Of a stretch of 8,523 bases of DNA, positions 1 to 6,598 are shown one piece after another. Origin of the DNA: Acidobacteriota bacterium (GTDB lineage Bacteria; Acidobacteriota; Blastocatellia; Pyrinomonadales; Pyrinomonadaceae); NCBI GenBank assembly GCA_020199975.1, contig JAIVJP010000026.1:1-8523 (forward strand), given 5' to 3'. The position numbers and the translations under genes were made by a program. Every line of letters begins with the position of its first letter. The first letter of the stretch is position 1. The notes under the pieces are model-generated. The model saw only the letters and a program-made list of their open reading frames with translations, was not told the origin of the DNA and ran no database searches.

Positions 1-2
1 GG

Positions 3-38
3 TTTGTTGTCTTGACGGCGTTTTGGACTGGGTGCTAG
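3..38 (+). CDS. 3' tail of an upstream gene, possibly ATP synthase subunit a (atpB)
   Basis: Only the last 11 codons and a TAG stop are present, reading FVVLTAFWTGC in the frame starting at base 3. The pattern F-V-V-L-T-x-x-(Y/W) resembles the last helix of F0 subunit a (E. coli AtpB has FMVLTIVYLS near its end), and the position just before a b-type stator gene fits an atp operon. If correct, subunit c (atpE) would not lie between a and b' as it usually does. The match is very short. The bases could instead be non-coding, or the upstream gene could end at the TGA at 13-15 in frame 1. Confidence 0.25.
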   Translation, partial: FVVLTAFWTGC

Positions 39-98
39 ACTCGCAAACTTTTGAAATGCTGGTGTTTGCCGCCGAGGTGGGGACGGACTTCTTAATTT

Positions 99-578
99 AT
101 GGGCTTGATTCTCCTAGGCTTAGCTGGGAATTCCATCCAATTAGTGCCGGACGGCACCCTCATTTTGCATGCGGCCATCATCATCATCATGGTTGTGGTT
201 CTGAACCGCACCCTTTTTAGACCTATTAATCGCATTCTGGAAGAACGTGATCGCCGAACCAGGGGAGTTCTTAGCGAGGCGGAGCGAATGCTGGTGAGCA
301 TTGATCAAAGTCTCCGGCAGTACGAACAGACCTTGCGAGGTGCAAGGGCTGAGGGGTACCAGCTCCTAGAGCGTCAACGAGCTGAGGCAGTTCGTGAAAG
401 GGAGCGGCAGATTGCTTCCGCCAGGGAGTTGCTCAGCCAGCAAACATCTACCGAGAAGCAACAGATAAGATCGCAAGCCGAGGTTGTTCGTACGACGCTC
501 TCGAAAGAAGCGAGAAAAATAGCGTTGATAATTGCCTCTCGGATCCTGGGAAGATCAGTTGCCCGCGAAGGCGAGTGA
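99..578 (+). CDS. atpF': F0F1 ATP synthase subunit b' (first b-type stator subunit)
   Basis: This is a peripheral-stalk subunit that links membrane F0 to the F1 head of ATP synthase. The 159-residue product has a short N-terminus, one membrane helix at about residues 20-38 and the b-family junction LNRTLFRPINRILEER (35-50). A long charged coiled coil rich in R, E and Q follows to about residue 140. The length is normal for b/b' proteins (about 155-170). ATG99 is the first start after an in-frame TAA at 93-95, and GGGGA lies 15 bases upstream, which is a loose Shine-Dalgarno. Its stop overlaps the GTG start of the second b gene. I call it b' because it comes first of two b-type genes and is the shorter one; which copy is b and which b' is not certain. 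Confidence 0.9.
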   Translation: MGLILLGLAGNSIQLVPDGTLILHAAIIIIMVVVLNRTLFRPINRILEERDRRTRGVLSEAERMLVSIDQSLRQYEQTLRGARAEGYQLLERQRAEAVRERERQIASARELLSQQTSTEKQQIRSQAEVVRTTLSKEARKIALIIASRILGRSVAREGE

Positions 579-1156
579 GGTTAATAGTTTTGGGACGGTG
601 GATGAGTGTTATGTACCCTTTCGCGTTTGCCACATTGAGTCTAGAAGCCGGCAGCGTCTGGTGGAACTACCCTGGCTTGGAGCTTTGGAAATTCGTCAAT
701 TTGGCCGTGTTTCTAGCAGGAGCGATTTACCTGCACCGGCGCTTTGGACGACCGGTTAGCGAGGCGTTAAGAGCACGAGGAGAGGGAATCAAGCGCGAAC
801 TTCAGAGAGCTCGCCAGGAGAAGGAGCAGGCGTTGGCGAAGCTCGCTGAGGTTGAGGCAATGATTCAGCGAATGAACAGTGAAGTCTCTTCGATCCGCGA
901 ACAAGCGAAGCAGGAAGCCGAAGCAGAGCGTGAACGCATCAAGGTTGCTACAGAGGCGGAAATGACGAAACTGAAACAACAGGCTCAACGAGAGATTGAG
1001 AGTGCTGCTAAAGCAGCGGTTCAGGAGCTACGGGAATTTGCCGCCCAGCAAAGCGTGAGTCTGGCTGAGGAGTCGATAAGGCGAGATCTTCGCACTGAAG
1101 ACGATCAGCGAATCATTGGTCTGAACGTCGAGCAATTGGGGAGGAGCGGCCATTGA
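575..1156 (+). CDS. atpF: F0F1 ATP synthase subunit b (second b-type stator subunit)
   Basis: This is the second peripheral-stalk subunit, expected to pair with the preceding b' as a heterodimer. The 193-residue product has an N-terminal stretch, a typical b entry helix (VWWNYPGLELWKFVNLAVFL, residues 28-47), the FGRPVSEAL junction (57-65), then a long coiled coil rich in E, K, Q, A and R. The start is open to question. GTG575 makes a 4-base GTGA overlap with the b' stop and has GAAGG four bases upstream, which favours coupled translation. ATG602 and ATG611 are alternatives that give shorter, equally plausible N-termini. The 3' end overlaps atpH through TTGA. The extra N-terminal residues before VWWNYPG could be a cleaved leader or a membrane-proximal extension. 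Confidence 0.9.
   Translation: MRLIVLGRWMSVMYPFAFATLSLEAGSVWWNYPGLELWKFVNLAVFLAGAIYLHRRFGRPVSEALRARGEGIKRELQRARQEKEQALAKLAEVEAMIQRMNSEVSSIREQAKQEAEAERERIKVATEAEMTKLKQQAQREIESAAKAAVQELREFAAQQSVSLAEESIRRDLRTEDDQRIIGLNVEQLGRSGH
1138..1146 (+). promoter_or_regulatory. Strong Shine-Dalgarno setting the TTG start of atpH
   Basis: GGGGAGGAG lies six bases before TTG1153 inside the last codons of atpF. It is the strongest ribosome binding site in the atp cluster. With the next in-frame ATG 36 codons further in, it supports the rare TTG start and the TTGA overlap. Confidence 0.75.
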
Positions 1157-1695
1157 GTTCGCAGACTGTTGCGCGCCGTTACGCTGCCGCCCTGGCGGAT
1201 GTTCTACTCGCGGGGGGATCTCCGCGTGAAGTCCAGGATGAATTGATTGCTTGGGAATCAATGATGCAATCGAGCGAACTAATCCAGCAGGTTTTGAGAA
1301 ACCCCACTGTTGCCCACCAGCACAAACGCGCGCTGCTCGAGGAATTGATCAAACGGACGAAGGTACAGCAGCCGGCCGCGAACTTTCTTCGACTACTCCT
1401 AGAGAACCAGAGGCTCGCCGAACTCGGTGAAATTAATAAGCGACTTGCGCAGGTACTGGACGAACGGTCCGGTGTGATGGCTGCTCACGTGACTACTGCG
1501 CGTCCGGTTTCTGAAAAGATCAAAAAATCTCTCTACGGGCGCCTGGCGACTATATCTGGGAAAGATGTGCGGTTGAGTTTCGCGACGGATGAGACTCTTA
1601 TTGGAGGCATAGTTACTCGAGTCGGCTCGACCGTGTATGACGGGTCAATCCGTAATCAGCTGCGGCAGTTGGAATTAAAACTGGCAGGCAAATAG
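1153..1695 (+). CDS. atpH: F0F1 ATP synthase subunit delta (OSCP family)
   Basis: Delta caps the F1 alpha3-beta3 head and attaches it to the b/b' stalk. The 180-residue product has the usual family length. Its N-terminal helical domain opens with SSQTVARRYAAALADVL, matching the conserved RRYAxAL start of OSCP/delta proteins. The C-terminus from residue 149 carries the family signature LIGGIVTRVGSTVYDGSIRN and ends QLELKLAGK. Translation begins at TTG1153, overlapping the atpF stop as TTGA, with a strong Shine-Dalgarno in front. A shorter version from the ATG at codon 37 would delete the conserved first helix, so I reject it. A 70-base gap without an obvious terminator separates it from atpA, which suggests shared transcription. 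Confidence 0.95.
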   Translation: MSSQTVARRYAAALADVLLAGGSPREVQDELIAWESMMQSSELIQQVLRNPTVAHQHKRALLEELIKRTKVQQPAANFLRLLLENQRLAELGEINKRLAQVLDERSGVMAAHVTTARPVSEKIKKSLYGRLATISGKDVRLSFATDETLIGGIVTRVGSTVYDGSIRNQLRQLELKLAGK

Positions 1696-1765
1696 CCAAC
1701 CGCTGCCCCAAACAGAGCCTTCATCAAGTCGAGCGCTGACTAACGAACGAGTTTGAGGAATCACA

Positions 1766-3358
1766 ATGGAACCGATTAGAGCAGACGAAATCAATGAAAT
1801 AATTCGCAAGCAGATTGAGAATTTCGAAGTCGGCGTAACCGTAATGGAAGTGGGCACGGTCATCAAGGTCGGCGATGGAATTGCCGAGATCCACGGGCTT
1901 GAAAAGGTGATGGCCGGTGAGCTGCTGGAGTTTCCCCATGACGTCCGCGGGCTGGCCTTGAATCTTGAAGAGGACAAGGTAGGAGCGGTGTTGTTTGGTG
2001 ACTTCCAGAAGATAAAAGAAGGCGACGTGGTGGAGCGGACCGGGCGCATCATGCAGGTTCCTGTCGGCGATGCTCTGATTGCTCGCGTGGTGGACGCGCT
2101 CGGCAATCCCATCGACGACGGTGGACCTCTGGTCACGGACACTTACAATCCCATTGAACGTATCGCTCCAGGCGTCGTTGATCGCCAGCCGGTAAAAGAG
2201 CCTTTACAGACTGGGCTGAAGGCCATTGACGCAATGGTGCCAATCGGTCGCGGACAGCGGGAGCTGATCATTGGAGACCGTCAAACCGGCAAGACTGCGG
2301 TGGCGGTTGATACCATCATCAATCAGAAGGGCAAAGATGTAATTTGCATTTATGTGGCCATCGGACAAAAAGCCTCGACGGTGGCCCAGGTAGTCAAAAC
2401 GCTGCAGGACTTTGGGGCCATGGAGTACACGACCGTGGTTAAGGCCACCGCCTCAGACCCGGCCGCTATGCAATTTCTCGCGCCCTACTCGGGAGCGGCT
2501 ATGGGCGAGTTTTTCCGCGACAACGGCAGACACGCTTTGACAATTTATGATGATCTTTCCAAACAGGCAGCCGCCTATCGTGAGATTTCGCTGTTGCTTC
2601 GCCGCCCACCTGGGCGTGAAGCTTACCCCGGAGATGTTTTTTATCTCCACTCGCGGTTGCTCGAGCGAGCCGCGAAGTTGTCCGATGCAAAGGGAGGCGG
2701 TTCATTAACGAGCCTGCCGATCATCGAGACTCAAGCGGGAGACATTTCGGCTTACATTCCCACCAACGTCATCTCAATTACGGACGGACAGATATTCCTC
2801 GAGGCTGACCTATTCAATAGCGGTATTCGCCCCGCCATCAACGTCGGCAACAGCGTCTCGCGCGTAGGGGGCTCAGCCCAAATCAAGGCTATGAAACAGG
2901 TGGCCGGAACACTGCGCATTGATCTCGCGCAGTTCAGAGAGTTACAAGCTTTTGCTCAATTTGGTTCTGACCTTGATAAGGCCACTCAAGCACAACTCGC
3001 GCGAGGTCAGCGCTTAGTCGAGATATTGAAACAGCCGCAGTACCGACCAATGCCGATTGAGAATCAGGTCCTGGCGATCTGGGCGGCGAGTAATGGCTTT
3101 ACAGATGACCTTGCGGTTGAGGACGTGCGTAACTTTGAAGCGGAACTCCTCAAGTTTATTGAGAATTCACACCCGGGTCTCTTGCAGAACATTCGCGAGA
3201 AGAAGAATTTGACCGACGAGATCAAATTAGATCTCAAACAGGCTATGAAAGACTTTAAGGACATTTGGAGTGAAAGGGCCAGCGATGCTGGATCCGGGGC
3301 GCCCTCTCAGGTGAGGGCACCAGCCCCGGCACCAGATCTGATTCCGGCTGGGGCGTAG
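1766..3358 (+). CDS. atpA: F0F1 ATP synthase subunit alpha
   Basis: Alpha is the non-catalytic nucleotide-binding subunit of the F1 head. The 530-residue product has the three expected parts: an N-terminal beta-barrel (about 25-95), a nucleotide-binding domain (about 96-375) and a C-terminal helical bundle. The Walker A motif GDRQTGKT is at 170-177, LTIYDDLSKQ with the Walker B aspartates at 258-267, and the alpha/beta signature PAINVGNSVSR at 356-366, whose R366 corresponds to the arginine finger that reaches the neighbouring catalytic site. ATG1766 is preceded by GAGGA at 1755-1759, well spaced. The protein is slightly longer than the usual 500-515 residues because of a proline/alanine-rich tail from about residue 508. 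The beta partner gene is not next to it. Confidence 0.98.
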   Translation: MEPIRADEINEIIRKQIENFEVGVTVMEVGTVIKVGDGIAEIHGLEKVMAGELLEFPHDVRGLALNLEEDKVGAVLFGDFQKIKEGDVVERTGRIMQVPVGDALIARVVDALGNPIDDGGPLVTDTYNPIERIAPGVVDRQPVKEPLQTGLKAIDAMVPIGRGQRELIIGDRQTGKTAVAVDTIINQKGKDVICIYVAIGQKASTVAQVVKTLQDFGAMEYTTVVKATASDPAAMQFLAPYSGAAMGEFFRDNGRHALTIYDDLSKQAAAYREISLLLRRPPGREAYPGDVFYLHSRLLERAAKLSDAKGGGSLTSLPIIETQAGDISAYIPTNVISITDGQIFLEADLFNSGIRPAINVGNSVSRVGGSAQIKAMKQVAGTLRIDLAQFRELQAFAQFGSDLDKATQAQLARGQRLVEILKQPQYRPMPIENQVLAIWAASNGFTDDLAVEDVRNFEAELLKFIENSHPGLLQNIREKKNLTDEIKLDLKQAMKDFKDIWSERASDAGSGAPSQVRAPAPAPDLIPAGA

Positions 3359-3384
3359 TTCACTAACCTACCGATTGCCAAGCG

Positions 3385-4275
3385 ATGCCCAATCTACTAG
3401 ACATTCGACGTCGTATTAAGTCGGTTAAGAATACGCAGCAGATCACCAAGGCCATGAAAATGGTCTCGGCGGCGAAGCTCAAGCGTGCGCAGGATCGTGT
3501 TGTGACCGCGCGTCCCTTCGCGAACAAAATGATGGAGGTCCTAAGTGAGCTGGCCGGCAGAACCGACGAGAGTTTCCATCATCCACTACTCGACGTGCGG
3601 GGCGACGACCGGTACCTGGTGGTGTTGATTACTGCCGACAAAGGATTGTGCGGCGCGTTCAATGCAAACCTGATCAAAGCCGCCCAAGCTTTCATTCGCG
3701 AGCATTCCGGTAAGCGGGTTGAGATCCTGGCCGTGGGTCGCAAGGGGAGAGATTTTTTCCGTCGTCGAGATTCGATGCTGGCCGGCGAATACGTCGGGCT
3801 TACTGGTAAAGGCCGGGTCGACTTTTCTGAGGCGATAGAAGTCGCCCGCGACGTGATCAAACGCTTCACGGAAGACCAGGAGATTGACAAGGCTTTCATC
3901 ATCTACAATGAATTCAGATCAGTGATTCAGCAGCGCGTGGTTGTTGAGCAACTCTTGCCCGTCTCGCGTGCGGGCTCAAACGCTGAAGAGTCGGCCGCCC
4001 CCGGTCAACTTCTCACACTCGTCGACTACATTTACGAACAACCGCCCGCCGAGATCTTTAGCCGGTTGCTTCCACGTCTGGTAGAGACGCAAGTATTTCG
4101 CGCACTGCTGGAATCCGTGGCTTCCGAGCAAGGAGCTCGAATGACCGCCATGGATTCCGCCTCAAAGAATGCAAGCGAACTAATTGATTCGCTCACGCTA
4201 AACATGAATCGTGTACGACAGGCAGCTATTACTAACGAGATCATAGAAGTTGTTTCGGGCGCAGCAGCGCTCTAA
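3385..4275 (+). CDS. atpG: F0F1 ATP synthase subunit gamma
   Basis: Gamma forms the central rotor shaft that couples the c-ring to the F1 head. The 296-residue product matches the family length (about 285-300). The N-terminal shaft helix is clear (MPNLLDIRRRIKSVKNTQQI, then TKAMKMVSAAKLKRAQ, residues 1-36). The Rossmann-like middle contains the conserved LITADKGLCGAFN (81-93). The C-terminal helix from residue 253 carries MTAMDSASKNASELI and ends NEIIEVVSGAAAL, the classic rotor signature. The gene starts 26 bases after atpA; the Shine-Dalgarno is weak (AAG close to the ATG), so coupling to atpA translation is possible. It is the last atp gene here, since a terminator follows at once. Confidence 0.97.
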   Translation: MPNLLDIRRRIKSVKNTQQITKAMKMVSAAKLKRAQDRVVTARPFANKMMEVLSELAGRTDESFHHPLLDVRGDDRYLVVLITADKGLCGAFNANLIKAAQAFIREHSGKRVEILAVGRKGRDFFRRRDSMLAGEYVGLTGKGRVDFSEAIEVARDVIKRFTEDQEIDKAFIIYNEFRSVIQQRVVVEQLLPVSRAGSNAEESAAPGQLLTLVDYIYEQPPAEIFSRLLPRLVETQVFRALLESVASEQGARMTAMDSASKNASELIDSLTLNMNRVRQAAITNEIIEVVSGAAAL

Positions 4276-4300
4276 AGTGCTCCGTCGAGAATGCGAGTTG

Positions 4301-4336
4301 AGATGGGAAGCAGCTTTGGGCGGCTTCCCATTTTTT
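4301..4336 (+). terminator. Intrinsic terminator of the atp operon
   Basis: A perfect 9-bp stem pairs ATGGGAAGC (4303-4311) with GCTTCCCAT (4323-4331) around an 11-base loop, followed by an unbroken run of six T (4331-4336). A G-T and an A-T pair extend the stem outward. It sits 25 bases after the atpG stop, where atpD would normally start, so the atp transcript probably ends with gamma. Confidence 0.88.
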
Positions 4337-4372
4337 CTGAGCACTTTGATTCGCAGCGCGTTAAGACTTGAA

Positions 4373-4870
4373 ATGGAAACTCGATCAACGCGAGAACGGA
4401 TTTGGCGCTACGCTCCGCTGATCATCTGGATGGCCCTCATTCTTTTCGCGTCCTCGAATGAGTTTTCCGCCATCAACACCTCCAGAGTCGTTCGACCACT
4501 ACTGCTCTGGTTATTTCCTAATATCACTGAGGAAAGTATCAGGCTGACGCATTTTCTGGTGCGAAAGGCTGCGCACATCACCGAGTATGCCATCCTGGGC
4601 TGGCTGGCGGCACGAGCCTTTACAGGTTCTTCGCGCGAGTTTCTGCGGCAATGGTGGTTTCTCGCCGGCCTACTGCTAATCGTACTTCACTCGTTACTGG
4701 ATGAATACCTTCAGAGCTTTGTACCCTCGCGCACCGGTTCTCTTTATGACAGTGGCATCGATATCGCCGGCGGATTAATTGGGCTAATTGGCTTTGCCTA
4801 CGCCCGCTGTCGTGCGGCTGGCAGTGTCAGGACAGGTTCATCCGGCCATGAAGAGTCACGAAATTACTGA
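4373..4870 (+). CDS. VanZ-family membrane protein
   Basis: This is a small integral membrane protein of the VanZ-like family, whose general biochemical role is not settled (VanZ itself gives low-level teicoplanin resistance). From ATG4373 it has 165 residues and about four membrane helices (roughly 13-28, 62-83, 93-108, 129-146). Family hallmarks are visible: FLVRKAAHITEYAILG (61-76, with R64, H68, E71), LLDEYLQSFVPSR (108-120, with D110, E111, Q114, R120) and a later aspartate (D130) before the last helix. The frame is open upstream to 4250, but that extension runs through the terminator hairpin and overlaps atpG, so I place the start at 4373. The Shine-Dalgarno is poor. I see no evidence for a specific antibiotic-resistance role. 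Confidence 0.85.
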   Translation: METRSTRERIWRYAPLIIWMALILFASSNEFSAINTSRVVRPLLLWLFPNITEESIRLTHFLVRKAAHITEYAILGWLAARAFTGSSREFLRQWWFLAGLLLIVLHSLLDEYLQSFVPSRTGSLYDSGIDIAGGLIGLIGFAYARCRAAGSVRTGSSGHEESRNY

Positions 4871-4927
4871 ATGCTCTTTTCTCTCCGCCTGCTTTGTGCA
4901 ATATTTGCTCAAGGGCGTGGGGCGCCC

Positions 4928-4957
4928 TGAACATAGTGAGGCTATAACCCGTATATT
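4928..4957 (+). promoter_or_regulatory. Possible sigma70-type promoter for the SPFH gene
   Basis: TGAACA (4928-4933) and TATATT (4952-4957) match the -35 and -10 consensus at 4/6 and 5/6 positions with an 18-base spacer, in the 133-base gap before the SPFH gene. A second -10-like word, TATAAC, is at 4943-4948. The match is modest and could be chance. Confidence 0.3.
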
Positions 4958-4985
4958 AACGCGCGGCGAAAACTAACTGCCGCTC

Positions 4986-4994
4986 AAAGGAGAG
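4986..4994 (+). promoter_or_regulatory. Shine-Dalgarno of the SPFH gene
   Basis: AAAGGAGAG lies nine bases before ATG5004. It fixes that start and suggests efficient translation. Confidence 0.75.
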
Positions 4995-5003
4995 ACAACA
5001 CCG

Positions 5004-6155
5004 ATGGGAATTCTTGACGCCATCCGCTCGCAGTTTATTGAGGTAATTGAATGGCTAGACGATTCTGGTAATACGTTACTTTACCGGTTTCCAGTCCAGG
5101 GCCAGGAGATTAAGAACGGGGCGCGACTCACAGTGCGCGAATCGCAAACGGCGGTCTTCGTTTTTCAGGGCCAGATTGCGGACGTTTTTCCTCCCGGTCT
5201 TTACACCATTGACGGCGGCAACACGCCTATCCTTACCAAGCTCGGTGCCTGGAAATACGGTTTCAACTCACCTTTCAAGGCGGAAGTCTATTTTGTAAAC
5301 ACTAAACAGTTCACCGATCTGAAATGGGGAACTCCGAATCCGGTGATGATGCGGGACACGGACTTCGGCATGGTGCGTTTGCGAGCCTTTGGCATCTACT
5401 CAATCCGGGTTGAGGATCCGAGCGCTTTTATTAAGGAGGTCGCCGGAACGAATGCTCACTTTGTGACTGAAGACATCGAGGGACAGTTGAAGCGCACATT
5501 AGTTAGTGGCTTCAGCGACGCTCTGGGTGAGTCAAAGATTGCGGCCCTGGATCTGGCATCCAATTATGACGAACTGTCAAAGTTCACCCGCTCGAAGCTG
5601 AGCGAGGAGTTCAAGACTTTTGGACTGGGGTTGACGAAGTTTGTGATTGAGAACATCTCGCTTCCGGCCGAAGTTGAAGCGGCGATGGACAAGCGGACGT
5701 CGATGGGTGTTATCGGAGACGTGGGCAAGTATGCTCAGTTTCAGGCGGCCGACGCGATGCGTGATGCGGCCCAGAATACATCTGGCGGCGGAGCAGCCAC
5801 GGGAGCCGGACTGGGAGCAGGATTCGCCATTGGGAATGCGATGGCCGGAGCCATGACGGATGCGATGAACCCGAAGAAGGGTGGCAGCCAGGAGGCACCG
5901 AAGTTTACTTGTACGAAATGCGGGGCGTCGAACCCGGCGACGGTCAAGTTCTGCAATGAGTGTGGTACCAAACTCGAAGCCGGAGCACAAACTGCTACAT
6001 GCGTGAAATGTAATGCGAAGCTCCAGCCAGGCGCGAAGTTCTGCGCTGAATGCGGAGCCAAACAGGAAAAGCAGAAGTGCAGTAAGTGTCAGGCAGAGCT
6101 AGCCCCCGGAACGAAGTTCTGCAACGAGTGTGGAGCTAAGGTCGAAGCTGTCTAA
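5004..6155 (+). CDS. SPFH-domain protein with three C-terminal zinc ribbons (COG4260-like)
   Basis: The product belongs to the stomatin/prohibitin-related group with a C-terminal zinc ribbon (COG4260, often labelled virion core protein-like or YdjI-like). Members are thought to be membrane-associated scaffolds; a precise function is not known. The 383 residues split into an SPFH region (about 20-225, with RESQTAVFVFQGQIADVFPPGLY at 45-67), an alanine/glycine-rich linker (about 245-295, including GGGAATGAGLGAGFAIGNAM) and three CxxC-x10-CxxC ribbons: C303/C306/C317/C320, C333/C336/C347/C350 and C359/C362/C373/C376. There is no classical N-terminal signal or strong membrane helix, so attachment may be peripheral or through the glycine-rich segment. 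Many relatives carry fewer ribbons. The gene has its own Shine-Dalgarno and possible promoter. Confidence 0.88.
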   Translation: MGILDAIRSQFIEVIEWLDDSGNTLLYRFPVQGQEIKNGARLTVRESQTAVFVFQGQIADVFPPGLYTIDGGNTPILTKLGAWKYGFNSPFKAEVYFVNTKQFTDLKWGTPNPVMMRDTDFGMVRLRAFGIYSIRVEDPSAFIKEVAGTNAHFVTEDIEGQLKRTLVSGFSDALGESKIAALDLASNYDELSKFTRSKLSEEFKTFGLGLTKFVIENISLPAEVEAAMDKRTSMGVIGDVGKYAQFQAADAMRDAAQNTSGGGAATGAGLGAGFAIGNAMAGAMTDAMNPKKGGSQEAPKFTCTKCGASNPATVKFCNECGTKLEAGAQTATCVKCNAKLQPGAKFCAECGAKQEKQKCSKCQAELAPGTKFCNECGAKVEAV

Positions 6156-6192
6156 TCGGTAACCACCAATTTAGGCCGCCAGCTTACGCCGT

Positions 6193-6221
6193 TAGTCATC
6201 AAATCGGCTGAGATGTAATAT
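6193..6221 (+). promoter_or_regulatory. Possible promoter for the 6241 coding region
   Basis: TAGTCA (6193-6198) and TAATAT (6216-6221) each match consensus at 4/6 positions with an ideal 17-base spacer, 20 bases before the coding start. It lies just inside the proposed cassette boundary. Confidence 0.3.
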
Positions 6222-6226
6222 GACTT

Positions 6227-6235
6227 GAAGGGAGG
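6227..6235 (+). promoter_or_regulatory. Shine-Dalgarno for ATG6241
   Basis: GAAGGGAGG sits five bases before ATG6241. It is among the best ribosome binding sites in the window and argues that translation does begin here, although the frame closes after 63 codons. Confidence 0.7.
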
Positions 6236-6240
6236 TTCGT

Positions 6241-6575
6241 ATGAGAACAGCCACCGTAGCGACCCTTTTTGGTCTTTTCTTCAACGTTGGACTTGCCCAA
6301 GTCAATCCAACGCCTTCTCTTCAGCCCACCCCATTAGAAGCGTTCGCAGGGCAACCTTCAGCAGAGATGGCCCACTGCGTTATCTCGGCGCATGCGAGTT
6401 GCGGCAGTCTCGCCCGACCGTCCACACTCTAAGCGCCGCGTATTACATTGCGCCCGATTCGTCCGGACTCTCATTGTCTGCGTTCAAGGGACAACAATTC
6501 AGGTTCCCTAATCACAGACCGTCAGAGTTGGCCGAAGCAATTGGACGGGTAATGGACGGACTCAAGGATCACTGA
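6241..6575 (+). pseudogene. Frame-broken gene for a small secreted protein, family unknown
   Basis: I do not recognise the family. From ATG6241 the first frame encodes a likely signal peptide (MRTATVATLFGLFFNVGLA, probable cleavage before Q20), then a proline/threonine-rich mature start, and stops at TAA 6430-6432 after 63 codons. The -1 frame is open across this point and ends at TGA 6573-6575 with protein-like sequence: AAYYIAPDSSGLSLSAFKGQ, then FRFPNHRPSELAEAIGRVMD and GLKDH. The start signals belong to one frame and the plausible C-terminus to the other, so a one-base loss (or a sequencing error) between about 6340 and 6430 best explains both. Repairing it would give a secreted protein of about 111 residues. 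Alternatives are a genuine 63-residue peptide, or a separate frame-3 gene beginning near 6225, which lacks its own ribosome site. Confidence 0.5.
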
Positions 6576-6598
6576 CAAGGATTCAGAGCGTTGAGGCC

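Noticed and set aside
2..220. Open frame over the start of the b' gene, giving a histidine-rich product
   Set aside because: It overlaps the well-supported b' gene in another frame, and its histidine run is just the ATC repeat read out of frame.
4250..4372. Longer N-terminus for the VanZ-like protein
   Set aside because: It overlaps the end of atpG and runs through the terminator stem. The family-like sequence starts after ATG4373.
4912..4928. Small hairpin AGGGCG/CGCCCT after the VanZ-like gene
   Set aside because: It has a six-pair stem and no T-tract, so I do not call it a terminator.
4788..4976. Small open frame overlapping the VanZ-like gene end
   Set aside because: It has no family features or ribosome site and lies out of frame with the VanZ-like gene.
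5577..6061. Antisense open frames across the SPFH gene
   Set aside because: They are shadows of a GC-rich coding sequence with no start signals of their own or recognisable domains.
6156..6197. A second attC site to the left of the proposed cassette
   Set aside because: AAC at 6161 and GTT at 6191 are only about 30 bases apart, shorter than known attC sites, and no L''/L' stem is visible. Only a right-half resemblance remains.
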